A stretch of 64,000 bases of DNA from Curvibacter cyanobacteriorum (GCF_028649475.1 NZ_JAQSIP010000004.1:461579-525578), one strand, 5' to 3'; positions 9,767-20,220 are shown, counted from the stretch's first letter. Translations and numbers: made by a program. The notes: generated by a model from the sequence alone, not told the origin.

Positions 9767-11074
9767 TTACTTGTTGGCTGCCTGGAACTTCACCAGCAGC
9801 TCGTTGCCACGGGCCACCGCGGTGTCCAGGGCTTCCTTGGCGGTCTTCTTGCCGGTCCAGATTTGTTCGGTTTCTTCGTCCAGGATGGCGCGAATCTGCA
9901 CGAAGTTGCCCAGGCGCACGCCACGCGACTTGTCGGTGGTCTTGCGGATCATCTGGTTGACCGGCACGTCGGTGCCGGGGTTCTTCTTGTAGAAGCCCGA
10001 CTTCTCGGTCAGCTCAAACGCCGCCATGGTGATCGGCAGGTAGCCGGTGCGCTGGTGGCTGGCAGCCTGCACGTCAGGCTTGGACAGGAAGCTGAAGAAC
10101 GCGGCCACGCCCTTGTAGTTGACCGCCGGCTTGCCCGCCAGCACCCACAGGCTGGCGCCCCCGACGATGGTGTTCTGCGGTGCGCCGGCCACGTCCGGGT
10201 AGTAGGGCAGGGTGGATTCGGCGAACTTGAACTTGGCGTCACGCTGGATGCTGGCGTAGCTGCCCGACGAGCCCACGAACATCGCGCATTCGCCCGAGGT
10301 GAACGAGGTGATCGGCTTGCTGGCGCGGCCCTTGTAGACGAACAGACCCTGCTTGGCCATGTTGCCCAGGTTCTCGAAGTGGCGCACGTGCAGCGGCGAG
10401 TTGAACTCGAGGCGGGCGTCCAGGCCGCCAAAGCCGTTGCCCTTGCTGGCGTAGCTGGTGTTGTGCCAGGTGGAGAAGCTCTCCAGCTGGGCCCAGGTCA
10501 TCCACGAGGTGGTGAAGGGGCAGGTGCTGCCGCTGGCCTTGAGCTTGGCGGCGATCGAGACCACATCAGGCCAGGTCACCGGGGCCTTTTCAGGGTCCAG
10601 ACCGGCGGCCTTGAACGCGTCCTTGTTGTAATAGAAGACCGTGGTCGAGCTGTTGAAGGGCAGCGACATCATCTGGCCGTTGGGGGCTGTGTAGTAACCG
10701 GCCACCGCGGGGATGTAGGCCTTGGGGTCGAACTTGACGCCGCCTTCCTTCATCACGTCGGCCACCGGTTTGACGGCGCCCTTGGCGTACATCATGGTCG
10801 CGGTGCCGACTTCAAAAACCTGCAAGATGTCCGGCGCGTTGCCGGCGCGGAAGGCGGCGATGCCGGCCGCCATCGATTGGTCGTACTCGCCCTTGTAGGT
10901 CGGCACGACCTTGTAGTCGCTTTGGCTGGCATTGAACTGCTTGGCCAAATCGTTGACCCAGTCGTTCAAGGCGCCGTCCATCGAATGCCACCACTGAATT
11001 TCAGTCTGGGCCAGGGCTGGAGCGCCGAGGGTGGCGGTCAGCGCGGCCACGAGGGCCAGGTTGCGGATCTTCAT
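9767..11074 (-). CDS. ugpB: sn-Glycerol-3-phosphate periplasmic binding protein
   Basis: UgpB is the periplasmic receptor of the importer. From the ATG at 11074 it has 435 residues, close to E. coli UgpB (438). It opens with a signal peptide MKIRNLALVAALTATLGAPA cleaved near ALAQ-TEIQWWHSM. The start EIQWWHSMDGALNDWVND and the later GASLWVLAGKPA are typical of this solute-binding family. It is the first gene of ugpBAECQ. Genes of this kind usually answer to phosphate starvation or carbon state; an inverted repeat lies 47-70 bp upstream. Confidence 0.95.
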   Translation of the reverse strand: MKIRNLALVAALTATLGAPALAQTEIQWWHSMDGALNDWVNDLAKQFNASQSDYKVVPTYKGEYDQSMAAGIAAFRAGNAPDILQVFEVGTATMMYAKGAVKPVADVMKEGGVKFDPKAYIPAVAGYYTAPNGQMMSLPFNSSTTVFYYNKDAFKAAGLDPEKAPVTWPDVVSIAAKLKASGSTCPFTTSWMTWAQLESFSTWHNTSYASKGNGFGGLDARLEFNSPLHVRHFENLGNMAKQGLFVYKGRASKPITSFTSGECAMFVGSSGSYASIQRDAKFKFAESTLPYYPDVAGAPQNTIVGGASLWVLAGKPAVNYKGVAAFFSFLSKPDVQAASHQRTGYLPITMAAFELTEKSGFYKKNPGTDVPVNQMIRKTTDKSRGVRLGNFVQIRAILDEETEQIWTGKKTAKEALDTAVARGNELLVKFQAANK

Positions 11075-11120
11075 GCGGACTCCTGAGAAACGAAAAGGAA
11101 GGAATGCTAAACGCGCTATA

Positions 11121-11144
11121 TGACAAAGAAACGAAACTTTGTCA
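11121..11144. promoter_or_regulatory. Inverted repeat upstream of ugpB, candidate operator
   Basis: TGACAAAG and CTTTGTCA form a perfect 8-bp inverted repeat with an 8-bp A-rich spacer, 47-70 bp upstream of the ugpB start and in the divergent region shared with serA. The arms contain TTTGTCA, similar to one half of a Pho box (CTGTCAT). PhoB boxes are direct repeats, however, so a dimeric repressor or activator fits the inverted layout better. Confidence 0.5.
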
Positions 11145-11355
11145 CACAGGTTCCTCCACCACAACCGGGGAAACCCGCCGCCCCGGCGAAGGGGCATTGT
11201 CCCTGCCTCGGGTGCTGACAAGCCGCCTCGCGTGGGAGGCGGGTGGCTGGCACTGCTAGCATGGTGTGCCCAGGTGCCTGCCTGCGGCCGGGTTGTCGGG
11301 CTGCGTCGGGTGCCTTTTCGGGCCTTGGCCCCTCGACTTTCAACCTGTTGGACCC

Positions 11356-12585
11356 ATGAGCAAAACGTCGCTGGACAAAAGCAAGATCAAGTTCCTGTTG
11401 CTGGAGGGCATCCATGCCTCCGCGGTCGAGGTGCTGCGATCCGCGGGTTACAGCCAGATCGAGACGCTCAGCGGAGCCCTGCCCGAAGACGAACTCAAGG
11501 CCCGCCTGGCCGAGGTGCATTTCCTGGGCATCCGCTCGCGCACCCAGCTCACCCGCGAGGTGTTGGCCGCCGCGCCCAAGCTCGTGGCGGTGGGCTGTTT
11601 CTGCATCGGTACCAACCAGGTCGACCTCGAAGCCGCCGCCGAACAAGGCGTGGCGGTGTTCAATGCGCCGTATTCCAACACCCGTTCTGTGGCCGAGCTG
11701 GTGCTGGCCGAGGCCATCCTGCTGCTGCGGGGTGTGCCTGAAAAGAACGCGGTGGCGCACCGCGGTGGCTGGCTCAAGTCGGCCGACAAGTCGTATGAAA
11801 TCCGCGGCAAGACGCTGGGCATCGTCGGTTATGGCTCGATCGGCACCCAGTTGTCGGTGCTGGCCGAAGGCCTGGGCATGCAGGTGATTTTTCATGATGT
11901 GGTGGCCAAGTTGCCGCTGGGCAACGCGCGCCAGGCCCCGAGCCTGAAGGCCTTGCTGGAACAAAGCGATGTGCTGAGCCTGCATGTGCCCGAGCTGCCG
12001 TCCACCGAGTGGCTGATCGGCGTGGCCGAGATCGCCGCCATGAAGCCGGGCGCGGTGCTGATCAATGCCTCGCGGGGCTCGGTGGTGGTGATCGAGGCGC
12101 TGGCCGAGGCGGTTCGATCCGGTCATTTGCTGGGCGCCGCAGTGGACGTGTTCCCTGAGGAGCCCCGCAGCAACCAGGATGTGTTCGAGTCACCCCTGCG
12201 CGGGCTGGACCGCGTCATCCTCACGCCCCACATTGGCGGCTCCACGCTGGAGGCGCAGGCCAACATCGGCCTGGAAGTGGCCGAAAAGCTCGTCAAGTAC
12301 AGCGACAACGGCACCAGCACCTCGGCGGTCAACTTCCCCGAGGTGGCGCTGCCGGGGCAGCGCGGCCAACACCGCATCCTGCATGTGCACCGCAACGTGC
12401 CCGGCGTGCTGTCGCAAATCAACCGGGTGTTCTCCGAGCAGCACATCAACATCGCCGCCCAATACCTGCAAACCCGCGGTGACATTGGCTATGTGGTGAT
12501 CGATGTGGACGCCGCGTCGTCCGAGCTGGCGCTGGAGCAACTGGCCCAGGTGCCCGGCACGCTGCGATCCCGGGTGTTGTTCTGA
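11356..12585 (+). CDS. serA: D-3-phosphoglycerate dehydrogenase
   Basis: SerA oxidises 3-phosphoglycerate with NAD, the first step of serine synthesis. From the ATG at 11356 the protein has 409 residues, as in E. coli (410). The dinucleotide motif G158-Y-G160-S-I-G163 lies in TLGIVGYGSIGTQ. The catalytic region includes INASRGSVVVIEAL and TPHIGGSTLEAQ. A C-terminal ACT domain (about residues 335-409, HRNVPGVLSQINRVFSEQHI) should bind serine for feedback inhibition. It diverges from ugpB. A short GC-rich hairpin follows at about 12611-12628. Confidence 0.95.
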   Translation: MSKTSLDKSKIKFLLLEGIHASAVEVLRSAGYSQIETLSGALPEDELKARLAEVHFLGIRSRTQLTREVLAAAPKLVAVGCFCIGTNQVDLEAAAEQGVAVFNAPYSNTRSVAELVLAEAILLLRGVPEKNAVAHRGGWLKSADKSYEIRGKTLGIVGYGSIGTQLSVLAEGLGMQVIFHDVVAKLPLGNARQAPSLKALLEQSDVLSLHVPELPSTEWLIGVAEIAAMKPGAVLINASRGSVVVIEALAEAVRSGHLLGAAVDVFPEEPRSNQDVFESPLRGLDRVILTPHIGGSTLEAQANIGLEVAEKLVKYSDNGTSTSAVNFPEVALPGQRGQHRILHVHRNVPGVLSQINRVFSEQHINIAAQYLQTRGDIGYVVIDVDAASSELALEQLAQVPGTLRSRVLF

Positions 12586-12643
12586 CGCCCCCCGCTGCGG
12601 CGGGTTTGTTGGCCGCCCACGGGCGGCCTCTGTCCCGGTGACT

Positions 12644-12654
12644 TAAAATCCGGG
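12644..12654 (+). promoter_or_regulatory. Candidate -10 element before the FAD/Fe-S oxidoreductase gene
   Basis: TAAAATCCGGG lies 48-58 bp upstream of the chosen start at 12702, a plausible distance for a leader. The hexamer TAAAAT matches five of six consensus positions and is followed by the same CCGG seen after the hemA element. No clear -35 was found. Confidence 0.35.
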
Positions 12655-12701
12655 CCCCAAGGTCCATGGGCCGTCAAACGCCCACCCCCCAGGTTTTACC
12701 C

Positions 12702-15700
12702 ATGAATGCTCCCACCGCGTTGGCCGCTCTCCTGTCGCAGGCCTCTGAACCGGCCCGTTTGCGCGAAATTCCGTACAACTACACCTCGTTTTCCGATCGG
12801 GAAATCGTCATCCGCCTGCTGGGTTCCCGTGCTTGGGAGCTGCTGAGCCAGTTGCGCGGCGAGCGCCAGACCGGCCGCTCGGCCCGCATGCTCTACGAGG
12901 TGTTGGGCGACATCTGGGTGGTGCAGCGCAACCCCTACCTGCAGGACGACCTGCTCGACAACCCCAAGCGCCGCGGCCAGTTGGTGGATGCGCTGCGGCA
13001 CCGCTTGGGCGAGGTGCAAAAGCGCCGCACCCCCGGCTCGGACGCTGCCCGGGACGCTCTGGTGGGCGAGTTGCTGCAGATGGCCGACCAGGCCGTCAAG
13101 ACCTTCAATGCCGCGTTCGAAGAAGCCGCTGAACTGCGTCGCAAGACCCAGAAGCTGCTGCGCAAGTACACCGCCAAGGACAACATCAAGTTCGACGGCC
13201 TGTCGCGTGTGGCCCACGTCACCGACGCCACCGACTGGCGTGTCGAGTACCCGTTCGTGGTGCTGACCCCCGATTCCGAGGCCGAAATGGCCGCCTTGGT
13301 GCGCGCCTGCATCGAGCTGGGCCTGACCATCATCCCGCGCGGCGGCGGCACCGGTTACACCGGCGGCGCGATCCCCTTGACCTGGAAGAGCGTGGTCATC
13401 AACACCGAGAAGCTCGAAGCCATGACCGAGGTCGAGAAGGTGCAACTGCCCGGCCTGGCCGAGCCGGTGGCCACCATCTGGACCGAAGCCGGCGTGGTCA
13501 CGCAGCGCGTGGCCGACGCGGCCGAGCGCGGCGGCTTTGTCTTTGCGGTTGACCCGACCTCGGCCGAGGCCTCGTGCATCGGCGGCAACATCGCCATGAA
13601 CGCGGGCGGCAAGAAGGCCGTGCTGTGGGGCACCGCACTGGACAACCTGGCCAGCTGGCGCATGGTCACCCCGCAGGCCGAGTGGCTGGAGGTGACGCGC
13701 CTGAACCACAACCTGGGCAAGATCCACGACGCCGAACTGGCCAGCTTCGAACTCAAGTACTACGCGGCCGACGGCAAGACCTGGCTGCGCACCGAGCGCC
13801 TGGACATCCCGGGCAAGACCTTCCGCAAGGAAGGCCTGGGCAAGGACGTGACCGACAAGTTCCTGTCGGGCCTGCCGGGCATCCAGAAAGAGGGCTGCGA
13901 CGGCCTGATCACCAGCGCGCGCTGGGTCGTGCACCGCATGCCCGAGCACACCCGCACGGTGTGCCTGGAGTTCTTCGGCAATGCCAAGGACGCGGTGCCC
14001 AGCATCGTCGAGATCAAGGACTTCATGTTCGCTGAGCAAAAGCGCAGCGGCACCCTGCTGGCCGGCCTCGAACACCTGGACGACCGCTACCTGAAGGCCG
14101 TGGGCTACGCCACCAAGAGCAAGAAGGGCAATGGCGGTCTGCCCAAGATGGTGCTGATCGGCGACATCGCGGGCGACAACGCCGACGACGTGGCCAAGGC
14201 CACCTCGGAAGTGGTGCGCATCGCCAACTCGCGCCATGGTGAGGGCTTCATCGCCATCAGCGCCGATGCGCGCAAGAAGTTCTGGACCGACCGCAAAAAG
14301 ACCGCGGCCATCAGCCGCCACACCAACGCCTTCAAGATCAACGAAGACGTGGTGATCCCGCTGCCGCGCATGGCCGAGTACACCGACGGCATCGAGCGCA
14401 TCAACATCGAACTGTCGCTGCGCAACAAGCTGGCCTTGTGCGACGCGCTGGAGACCTTCTTCAGCCGCGGCAAGCTGCCGCTGGGCAAGGCCGAGGACGC
14501 GAGCGAAATGCCGTCGCCCGAGCTGCTCGAAGAGCGCGTGGCCCAGGCCCTGACGGTGGTGCGCGACGCGCGGGCCCTGTGGCAAGGCTGGTTGCAGGAC
14601 GTCGAGACGCTGTTCCCGCAGTTGCAGGACCACAGCCTGCGCGCGAGCTGGAAGACCCAGATCCGCACCCCGCTGCAAGCCATCTTCACCGGGGCGGCGT
14701 TCAAGCCCATCCTGGACGAGGTCACGGCCACCCACCAGAGCGTGCTCAAGGGCCGCGTCTGGGTGGCGTTGCACATGCACGCCGGCGACGGCAATGTGCA
14801 CACCAACATCCCGGTCAACAGCGACAACTACGAGATGCTGCAGACCGCGCACGAGGCGGTGGCCCGCATCATGGTGCTGGCCCGCAGCCTGGATGGCGTG
14901 ATCTCGGGCGAACACGGCATTGGCATCACCAAGCTCGAATTCCTGACCGATGCCGAGCTGCGCCCGTTCACCGACTACAAGCAAAAGGTCGACCCCGAAG
15001 GCCGCTTCAACAAGGGCAAGTTGCTGCGCCCCTCGGCCGGCAGCACCGAGACCCTGCACGCGGACCTGACCAACGCTTACACGCCGAGCTTCGGCCTGAT
15101 GGGCCACGAGTCGCTGATCATGCAGCAGTCCGACATCGGTGCCATCGCCGACTCGGTCAAGGACTGCCTGCGCTGCGGCAAGTGCAAGCCGGTCTGCGCC
15201 ACCCATGTGCCGCGCGCCAACCTGCTGTACAGCCCGCGCAACAAGATCCTGGCCACCTCGCTGCTGGTCGAGGCCTTCCTGTACGAGGAGCAGACCCGCC
15301 GTGGTGTGTCGATCAAGCACTGGGAGGAGTTCGAGGACGTTGCCGACCACTGCACGGTCTGCCACAAGTGCGCCAGCCCCTGCCCGGTGAAGATCGACTT
15401 TGGCGACGTCTCCATGAACATGCGCAACCTGCTGCGCAAGATGGGGCAAAAGAGCTTCCGCCCGGGCAATGCCGCGGCCATGTTCATGCTCAATGCCACC
15501 AACCCCGAGACCATCAAGCTGGCGCGTTCGGCCATGGTCGGCGTGGGCATGAAGGCCCAGCGCCTGGCCAACGATGTGCTCAAGTCGGTGGCCCGCAAGC
15601 AGACCAGCGCACCGCCCGCCAGCGTCGGCACCGCGCCGATCAAAGAGCAGGTGATCCACTTCATCAACAAGAAGATGCCGGGCAACCTGCCCAAGAAGAC

Positions 15701-16586
15701 GGCGCGCGCGCTGTTGGACATCGAGGACAAGGACTACGTCCCGATCATCCGCAACCCGCAGGCCACCACGCCCGAAACCGAGGCCGTGTTCTATTTCCCG
15801 GGTTGCGGCTCGGAGCGCCTGTTCAGCCAGGTGGGCCTGGCCACCCAGGCCATGCTGTGGCACGCCGGCGTGCAGACCGTGCTGCCGCCGGGCTACCTGT
15901 GCTGCGGTTACCCGCAGCGCGGCTCGGGCCAGTTCGACAAGGCCGAGAAGATCATCACCGACAACCGCGTGCTGTTCCACCGCGTGGCCAACACGCTCAA
16001 CTACCTGGACATCAAGACCGTGGTGGTGAGTTGCGGCACCTGCTACGACCAGTTGCAGGGCTATGAGTTCGAGAAGATCTTCCCGGGCTGCCGCATCGTC
16101 GACATCCACGAGTACCTGCTCGAAAAGGGCATCACCCTTGGCGCGGCCGGTGGCAGCGGGGCCTACCTGTACCACGACCCCTGCCACAGCCCCATGAAGC
16201 TGCAGGACCCGATGAAGACCGTCAAGGCCCTGGTCGGTGACCAGGTGCTCAAGAGCGACCGCTGCTGTGGCGAATCGGGCACCCTGGGCGTGAGCCGGCC
16301 TGACATCTCGACCCAGATCCGATTCCGCAAGGAAGAAGAGATCCGCAAGGGCGAGGCCGCCCTGCGCGCCAGCGGCGCGGTCGCGGCGCAGGACAACGTC
16401 AAGATCCTGACCAGCTGCCCGAGCTGCCTGCAAGGCCTGTCGCGTTACGGCAACGACCTGCAGAACGGCCTGCTGGAAGCTGATTACATCGTGGTTGAAA
16501 TGGCCCAGCAGATCCTCGGCCCCGATTGGATGCCCAGCTATGTGCAGGCCGCCAATGCCGGTGGCATCGAGCGCGTGCTGGTCTGA
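12702..16586 (+). CDS. Large FAD-binding/Fe-S oxidoreductase with N-terminal DUF3683
   Basis: This is a 1294-residue multidomain protein. In order there is an N-terminal DUF3683-type region (about 20-180), a PCMH-type FAD-binding domain with [13 protein letters not shown] near residue 213, and a FAD-oxidase C-terminal domain ending near [13 protein letters not shown]. Next comes a two-cluster 4Fe-4S ferredoxin part ([11 protein letters not shown] near 821, [12 protein letters not shown] near 883). Two CCG cysteine-rich domains follow ([10 protein letters not shown] near 1066, CCGESGTLG near 1187). The layout is a fused relative of glycolate oxidase GlcD-GlcF or the YdiJ D-2-hydroxyglutarate dehydrogenase. 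It should oxidise a 2-hydroxyacid and pass electrons on; the substrate cannot be read from sequence. The ATG at 12702 gives [11 protein letters not shown]. Confidence 0.88.
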   Translation: MNAPTALAALLSQASEPARLREIPYNYTSFSDREIVIRLLGSRAWELLSQLRGERQTGRSARMLYEVLGDIWVVQRNPYLQDDLLDNPKRRGQLVDALRHRLGEVQKRRTPGSDAARDALVGELLQMADQAVKTFNAAFEEAAELRRKTQKLLRKYTAKDNIKFDGLSRVAHVTDATDWRVEYPFVVLTPDSEAEMAALVRACIELGLTIIPRGGGTGYTGGAIPLTWKSVVINTEKLEAMTEVEKVQLPGLAEPVATIWTEAGVVTQRVADAAERGGFVFAVDPTSAEASCIGGNIAMNAGGKKAVLWGTALDNLASWRMVTPQAEWLEVTRLNHNLGKIHDAELASFELKYYAADGKTWLRTERLDIPGKTFRKEGLGKDVTDKFLSGLPGIQKEGCDGLITSARWVVHRMPEHTRTVCLEFFGNAKDAVPSIVEIKDFMFAEQKRSGTLLAGLEHLDDRYLKAVGYATKSKKGNGGLPKMVLIGDIAGDNADDVAKATSEVVRIANSRHGEGFIAISADARKKFWTDRKKTAAISRHTNAFKINEDVVIPLPRMAEYTDGIERINIELSLRNKLALCDALETFFSRGKLPLGKAEDASEMPSPELLEERVAQALTVVRDARALWQGWLQDVETLFPQLQDHSLRASWKTQIRTPLQAIFTGAAFKPILDEVTATHQSVLKGRVWVALHMHAGDGNVHTNIPVNSDNYEMLQTAHEAVARIMVLARSLDGVISGEHGIGITKLEFLTDAELRPFTDYKQKVDPEGRFNKGKLLRPSAGSTETLHADLTNAYTPSFGLMGHESLIMQQSDIGAIADSVKDCLRCGKCKPVCATHVPRANLLYSPRNKILATSLLVEAFLYEEQTRRGVSIKHWEEFEDVADHCTVCHKCASPCPVKIDFGDVSMNMRNLLRKMGQKSFRPGNAAAMFMLNATNPETIKLARSAMVGVGMKAQRLANDVLKSVARKQTSAPPASVGTAPIKEQVIHFINKKMPGNLPKKTARALLDIEDKDYVPIIRNPQATTPETEAVFYFPGCGSERLFSQVGLATQAMLWHAGVQTVLPPGYLCCGYPQRGSGQFDKAEKIITDNRVLFHRVANTLNYLDIKTVVVSCGTCYDQLQGYEFEKIFPGCRIVDIHEYLLEKGITLGAAGGSGAYLYHDPCHSPMKLQDPMKTVKALVGDQVLKSDRCCGESGTLGVSRPDISTQIRFRKEEEIRKGEAALRASGAVAAQDNVKILTSCPSCLQGLSRYGNDLQNGLLEADYIVVEMAQQILGPDWMPSYVQAANAGGIERVLV

Positions 16587-16625
16587 GTCCGACACCTGAT
16601 CCCCCCGCAACCTTCGGAGTCCTTC

Positions 16626-17612
16626 ATGCAATTCCTTCGACGCGGCCTGTTGGCCAAGACCTTGCGCACCGCCGTCGCGGTGGGCGCCCTGACGGCCATG
16701 GGCCTGGCTTCGGCCCAGTCGGCCAAGACGGTGCGCCTGCTGGTGGGCTTCCCGGCCGGTGGCGGCACCGACGTGATCGCCCGCACGCTGGCCGACAAGC
16801 TGAAGGACGAACTGGGCGTGCCGGTGATCGTCGAGAACCGCCCCGGCGCCGGCGGCCAGGTGGCCGCGCAGGCCCTGAAGGCCGCCCCGGCCGATGGCAG
16901 CACCTTCTTCCTGACCCACGACCACACGGTGTCCATCTTGCCCCTGGTGGTGAAGAACCCGGGTTTCGACCCGGCGCGTGACTTTGTCGCGGTGGCCGGC
17001 TTTGCCACCTTCGTGAACGCGTTTGCGGTCTCCAGCGGCACGCCGGCCAAGTCGTTCAAAGACTATGTGGCGGCGGTGCAGGCGGCCGGGGGCAAGGGCA
17101 ATGTGGGCGTGCCAGCCCCCGCCTCGGTGCCCGAGTTCCTGGTCAAGGTGATCGGCGAGAAAAACAAGCTCGACCTGGTGTCGGTGCCTTACCGGGGCAG
17201 TGCCCCGATGCTGGCCGACATGCTGGGCAACCAGATTGGTGCCGGTGTCGCGTCGGTGCCTGACTTCATTGAAAACCACCGCGCAGGCAAGCTGCGCGTG
17301 GTGGCCGTGCTGGGCGACAAGCGCCAAGCCGCGCTGCCCGATGTGCCCACCTTGGCCGAGCTGGGCCTGGCAGGCTTCGAGGACGTGCCGTTCTACGGCA
17401 TCTTCGCGCCGGCGGGCACCACCAAGGCCACCATCGACCAGTTCTCTGCGGCGCTGGCCAAGGTGCTGGCCGTGCCCGAAGTGCATGACCGCCTGACCAA
17501 CATGGGCCTGACCGTGGGCTTCAGCAGCGCGCAGCAACTGGCCGCGCGCGAACACAGCTACGCCCAGACCTGGGCCCGCATCATCAAGTCCAGCGGCTTC
17601 CAGCCGCAGTGA
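16626..17612 (+). CDS. Bug-family (TctC-type) periplasmic binding protein
   Basis: This 328-residue extracytoplasmic receptor starts with a signal peptide, MQFLRRGLLAKTLRTAVAVG, cleaved near ASAQ-SAKTVRLL. The mature start, RLLVGFPAGGGTDVIARTLA, is the signature of tripartite tricarboxylate transporter receptors. VIVENRPGAGGQVAAQALK is the second family motif. Ligands are usually carboxylated metabolites. No TctA or TctB membrane genes are adjacent, as is common for the many orphan Bug proteins of Burkholderiales. It starts 39 bp after the oxidoreductase stop, so its ligand may be that enzyme's substrate. Confidence 0.92.
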   Translation: MQFLRRGLLAKTLRTAVAVGALTAMGLASAQSAKTVRLLVGFPAGGGTDVIARTLADKLKDELGVPVIVENRPGAGGQVAAQALKAAPADGSTFFLTHDHTVSILPLVVKNPGFDPARDFVAVAGFATFVNAFAVSSGTPAKSFKDYVAAVQAAGGKGNVGVPAPASVPEFLVKVIGEKNKLDLVSVPYRGSAPMLADMLGNQIGAGVASVPDFIENHRAGKLRVVAVLGDKRQAALPDVPTLAELGLAGFEDVPFYGIFAPAGTTKATIDQFSAALAKVLAVPEVHDRLTNMGLTVGFSSAQQLAAREHSYAQTWARIIKSSGFQPQ

Positions 17613-17691
17613 GTGGACCCCCGGGGGCGCTTGGCGCCCCTCATCATGGATTCCGGGCTGATTCAGACAGCCCAGCAAGGCAGGTAGACAC

Positions 17692-18105
17692 ATGGCAGGA
17701 CTCAAACCCGGCGCCCCCACCCCCACCGCCCTCACGGTGCATGGTCAGTCGCGGGTGCTCGAGGTCGCGTTTTCAGACGGGGCGGTGTTTCGCCTGCCCT
17801 TTGAATTGATGCGCGTGCTGTCGCCGTCGGCCGAAGTGCAAGGCCATGGCCCGGGCCAGGAAACCCTGCAGACTGGCAAGCGCGACGTGACCCTGCTGGG
17901 CCTGGAACCGGTGGGCCACTACGCCGTCAAGCCCACCTTCAGCGACGGGCACGACAGCGGCATCTTCACCTGGGACTACCTCTACACCCTGGGCGCCGAA
18001 CAAGACCGCCTGTGGGCTGACTACGAGGCGCGCCTGCAGGCTGCTGGCCGCCAGCGCGACGATCCCATGCCGGTCAAGGGCGGCCACGGCTGCGCCAGCC
18101 ACTGA
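17692..18105 (+). CDS. DUF971 (GBBH-like N-terminal domain) protein
   Basis: The 137-residue protein is a single DUF971 domain, the fold found at the N-terminus of gamma-butyrobetaine hydroxylase. [20 protein letters not shown] and [18 protein letters not shown] are the two characteristic blocks. The C-terminus contains GHGCASH, which could bind metal. Function is not established. It lies 50 bp upstream of ubiE in the same direction, an association seen in many betaproteobacteria. Confidence 0.88.
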   Translation: MAGLKPGAPTPTALTVHGQSRVLEVAFSDGAVFRLPFELMRVLSPSAEVQGHGPGQETLQTGKRDVTLLGLEPVGHYAVKPTFSDGHDSGIFTWDYLYTLGAEQDRLWADYEARLQAAGRQRDDPMPVKGGHGCASH

Positions 18106-18155
18106 GCCTGGCCGTACCAGGCCCGGTCATTTTTCAATTCAGACACAGCACCCCC

Positions 18156-18887
18156 ATGAGCACCACACATTTTGGTTTCCAGTCGGTGGACGAGAAGGAC
18201 AAGGCGCGCCGGGTGCGCGGCGTGTTCGATTCGGTCGCATCGCGTTACGACGTCATGAACGACCTGATGTCCCTCGGCCTGCACCGGGCCTGGAAGGCCT
18301 ACACCGTGATGGTCGCCAACCTCAAAGAGGGCGACCAGGTGCTGGACATCGCGGGCGGCACGGGCGACCTGTCGCTGGCGTTCGCCAAGAAGGTCGGGCG
18401 CACCGGCCGTGTGGTGCACACCGACATCAACGAGGCCATGCTCAGCACCGGCCGCGACCGCCTGCTCAACGCGGGCGTGGTGCTGCCCACCCTGGTGTGT
18501 GACGCCGAAAAGCTGCCCTTCCCGGACCAGCACTTTGACTTGGTCAGCGTGGCGTTTGGTTTGCGCAACATGACCCACAAGGATGTGGCCCTGCGCGAGA
18601 TGAACCGCGTCCTCAAGCCCGGCGGCAAGCTGCTGGTGCTGGAGTTCTCCAAGGTCGCAGCGCCCTTGAGCAAACCCTACGACTGGTACTCCTTCAAGGT
18701 CCTGCCCCAGTTGGGCCAACTGGTGGCGGGGGACGCCGACAGCTACCGCTACCTGGCCGAATCGATCCGCATGCACCCCAGCCAGGAGGAGCTCAAGGCC
18801 CTCATGAAGCAGTGCGGATTCGGCCATGTGGACTACCACAACCTCACAGGCGGTGTGGTGGCCCTGCATGTGGGCATCAAATGCTGA
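18156..18887 (+). CDS. ubiE: Ubiquinone/menaquinone C-methyltransferase
   Basis: UbiE methylates the C2 position of the ubiquinone ring precursor (and demethylmenaquinone where present) with S-adenosylmethionine. The 243-residue protein has [20 protein letters not shown], the SAM motif [18 protein letters not shown] and [20 protein letters not shown], all classic UbiE blocks. Start and length match the family. It begins the cluster ubiE, Tim44-like gene, ubiJ, ubiB. Confidence 0.97.
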   Translation: MSTTHFGFQSVDEKDKARRVRGVFDSVASRYDVMNDLMSLGLHRAWKAYTVMVANLKEGDQVLDIAGGTGDLSLAFAKKVGRTGRVVHTDINEAMLSTGRDRLLNAGVVLPTLVCDAEKLPFPDQHFDLVSVAFGLRNMTHKDVALREMNRVLKPGGKLLVLEFSKVAAPLSKPYDWYSFKVLPQLGQLVAGDADSYRYLAESIRMHPSQEELKALMKQCGFGHVDYHNLTGGVVALHVGIKC

Positions 18888-19059
18888 GAAACTCTGGACG
18901 TCGGTCTTGAAAGAGGGCGCTTCGGCGTCAGCTGTCAAGCCGTAGGCAAACACCCCGCTGGGGTGTCGTTCACCGAACAAGATCAACGAACAACAAGTTC
19001 AATGAACAACCGTGGGGCGCCAGTTGGTGGCGCCCGAAGATCGATCCAATGGAGATGAC

Positions 19060-20127
19060 ATGATCAAGCAATGGTCCCTGGTGCTGATGTTGGCACTGGC
19101 TTTGGTGGGCCACGAGGCCGAGGCAGCACGCCGCCTGGGCGGCGGCAAGTCGGTGGGCACCCAGTCCTCGAACGTGACCCAGCGCCAAGCCGCGCCGGCC
19201 ACCCCTGCGACCCCGGGCGCACCCGCTGCGGCCCCCAACGCCACCCCGGCCACGCCGGCGGCCAACCCGGCCGCTGCCGCTGCCCCCGCCCGCCCGGCCA
19301 CGCCTGCGGCGGCGGCGCCGGCCAAGCGCCCCTGGGGCGCCATGCTCGGTGGCCTGGCCGCTGGCCTGGGTCTGGCCTGGCTGGCCCACTCGCTGGGCTT
19401 TGGCGAGGCCTTCGGCCAGATGCTGATGTTCGGTCTGCTCGCCATGGTCATCATGGGCGTGGTGGGGTTTGTGTTGAGCAAGCGCCGCAGCGCCAGCCAG
19501 GCGGCCGCCGCTGGCAACAACAGCCCCTTCGCCTTCCAGGGCGCCGGCAACGCGCCCGCCTCCGCGCCGGTGCTGCGCCAGTACAGCCCCGACCATGTGG
19601 GCAACGACGCCTCGGCCCGCCCCTGGGAGCGCCAGAGCCAGTTCGACACGCCGGCTTCGGCGCCAGACGCCTCGGCCCGCCCGCACGCGGGTGGGGTGCA
19701 GATTGGCTCGGCCCTGGCGGGGGCTTCGAGCAGCTGGGCCATCCCGTCGGACTTCGACACCGTGGGCTTCCTGGACGCGGCCAAGCGCAACTTCGTCACC
19801 CTGCAAGCCGCCTGGGACCGTTCGGACCTGGGCACCCTGCGCTCGATGATGACCGATGGCATGCTCGACGAGATCCGCGTCCAGCTGACCGAGCGTGAAG
19901 CGCACCGCCCTGGCGGTCAGAACACCACCGACGTGGTCATGCTCGAAGCCCAGCTGCTGGGCATCGAGGACCTGGGCGAGGGCTACATGGCCAGCGTCGA
20001 GTTCTCCGGCATGATCCGCGAAGAGCCTTCGGCCGGCCCGAACCCGTTCCGCGAAGTCTGGAACATGACCAAGCCCAAGGACGGCCGCACCGGCTGGCTG
20101 GTGGCTGGCGTTCAAGCCCTGCAGTGA
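19060..20127 (+). CDS. Tim44-like domain protein
   Basis: From the ATG at 19060 this 355-residue protein has a signal peptide (MIKQWSLVLMLALALVGHEA, cleaved near EAEA-ARRLGGG), then an Ala/Pro-rich stretch to about residue 90. Two hydrophobic segments follow (about 95-115 and 123-140), then a linker and a C-terminal Tim44-like alpha/beta domain (about 230-355) ending GWLVAGVQALQ. Bacterial members are membrane-anchored and of unclear function. Its place between ubiE and ubiJ suggests, but does not prove, a link to quinone synthesis at the membrane. A terminator follows. Confidence 0.85.
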   Translation: MIKQWSLVLMLALALVGHEAEAARRLGGGKSVGTQSSNVTQRQAAPATPATPGAPAAAPNATPATPAANPAAAAAPARPATPAAAAPAKRPWGAMLGGLAAGLGLAWLAHSLGFGEAFGQMLMFGLLAMVIMGVVGFVLSKRRSASQAAAAGNNSPFAFQGAGNAPASAPVLRQYSPDHVGNDASARPWERQSQFDTPASAPDASARPHAGGVQIGSALAGASSSWAIPSDFDTVGFLDAAKRNFVTLQAAWDRSDLGTLRSMMTDGMLDEIRVQLTEREAHRPGGQNTTDVVMLEAQLLGIEDLGEGYMASVEFSGMIREEPSAGPNPFREVWNMTKPKDGRTGWLVAGVQALQ

Positions 20128-20135
20128 GGGCGCCG

Positions 20136-20168
20136 GGGTTCAGGGCCGCTCAGGCCTTGAACCCTTTT
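20136..20168 (+). terminator. Rho-independent terminator after the Tim44-like gene
   Basis: A 12-bp stem (20136-20147 with 20153-20164, one G-U pair) and a 5-nt loop are followed by TTTT. It lies 8 bp after the Tim44-like stop codon and separates that gene from ubiJ. Confidence 0.8.
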
Positions 20169-20220
20169 CTCCGACCTTGGGCCGAGGTCGGTGATTCACT
20201 TTCGGGGAATAATCGCCCCT

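Noticed and set aside
12696..17735. A 1679-codon open frame on the minus strand
   Set aside because: It lies opposite the FAD/Fe-S oxidoreductase and Bug-receptor genes, whose motifs are clear. Its product is His/Gln/Gly/Val-rich, the typical mirror of a high-GC gene.
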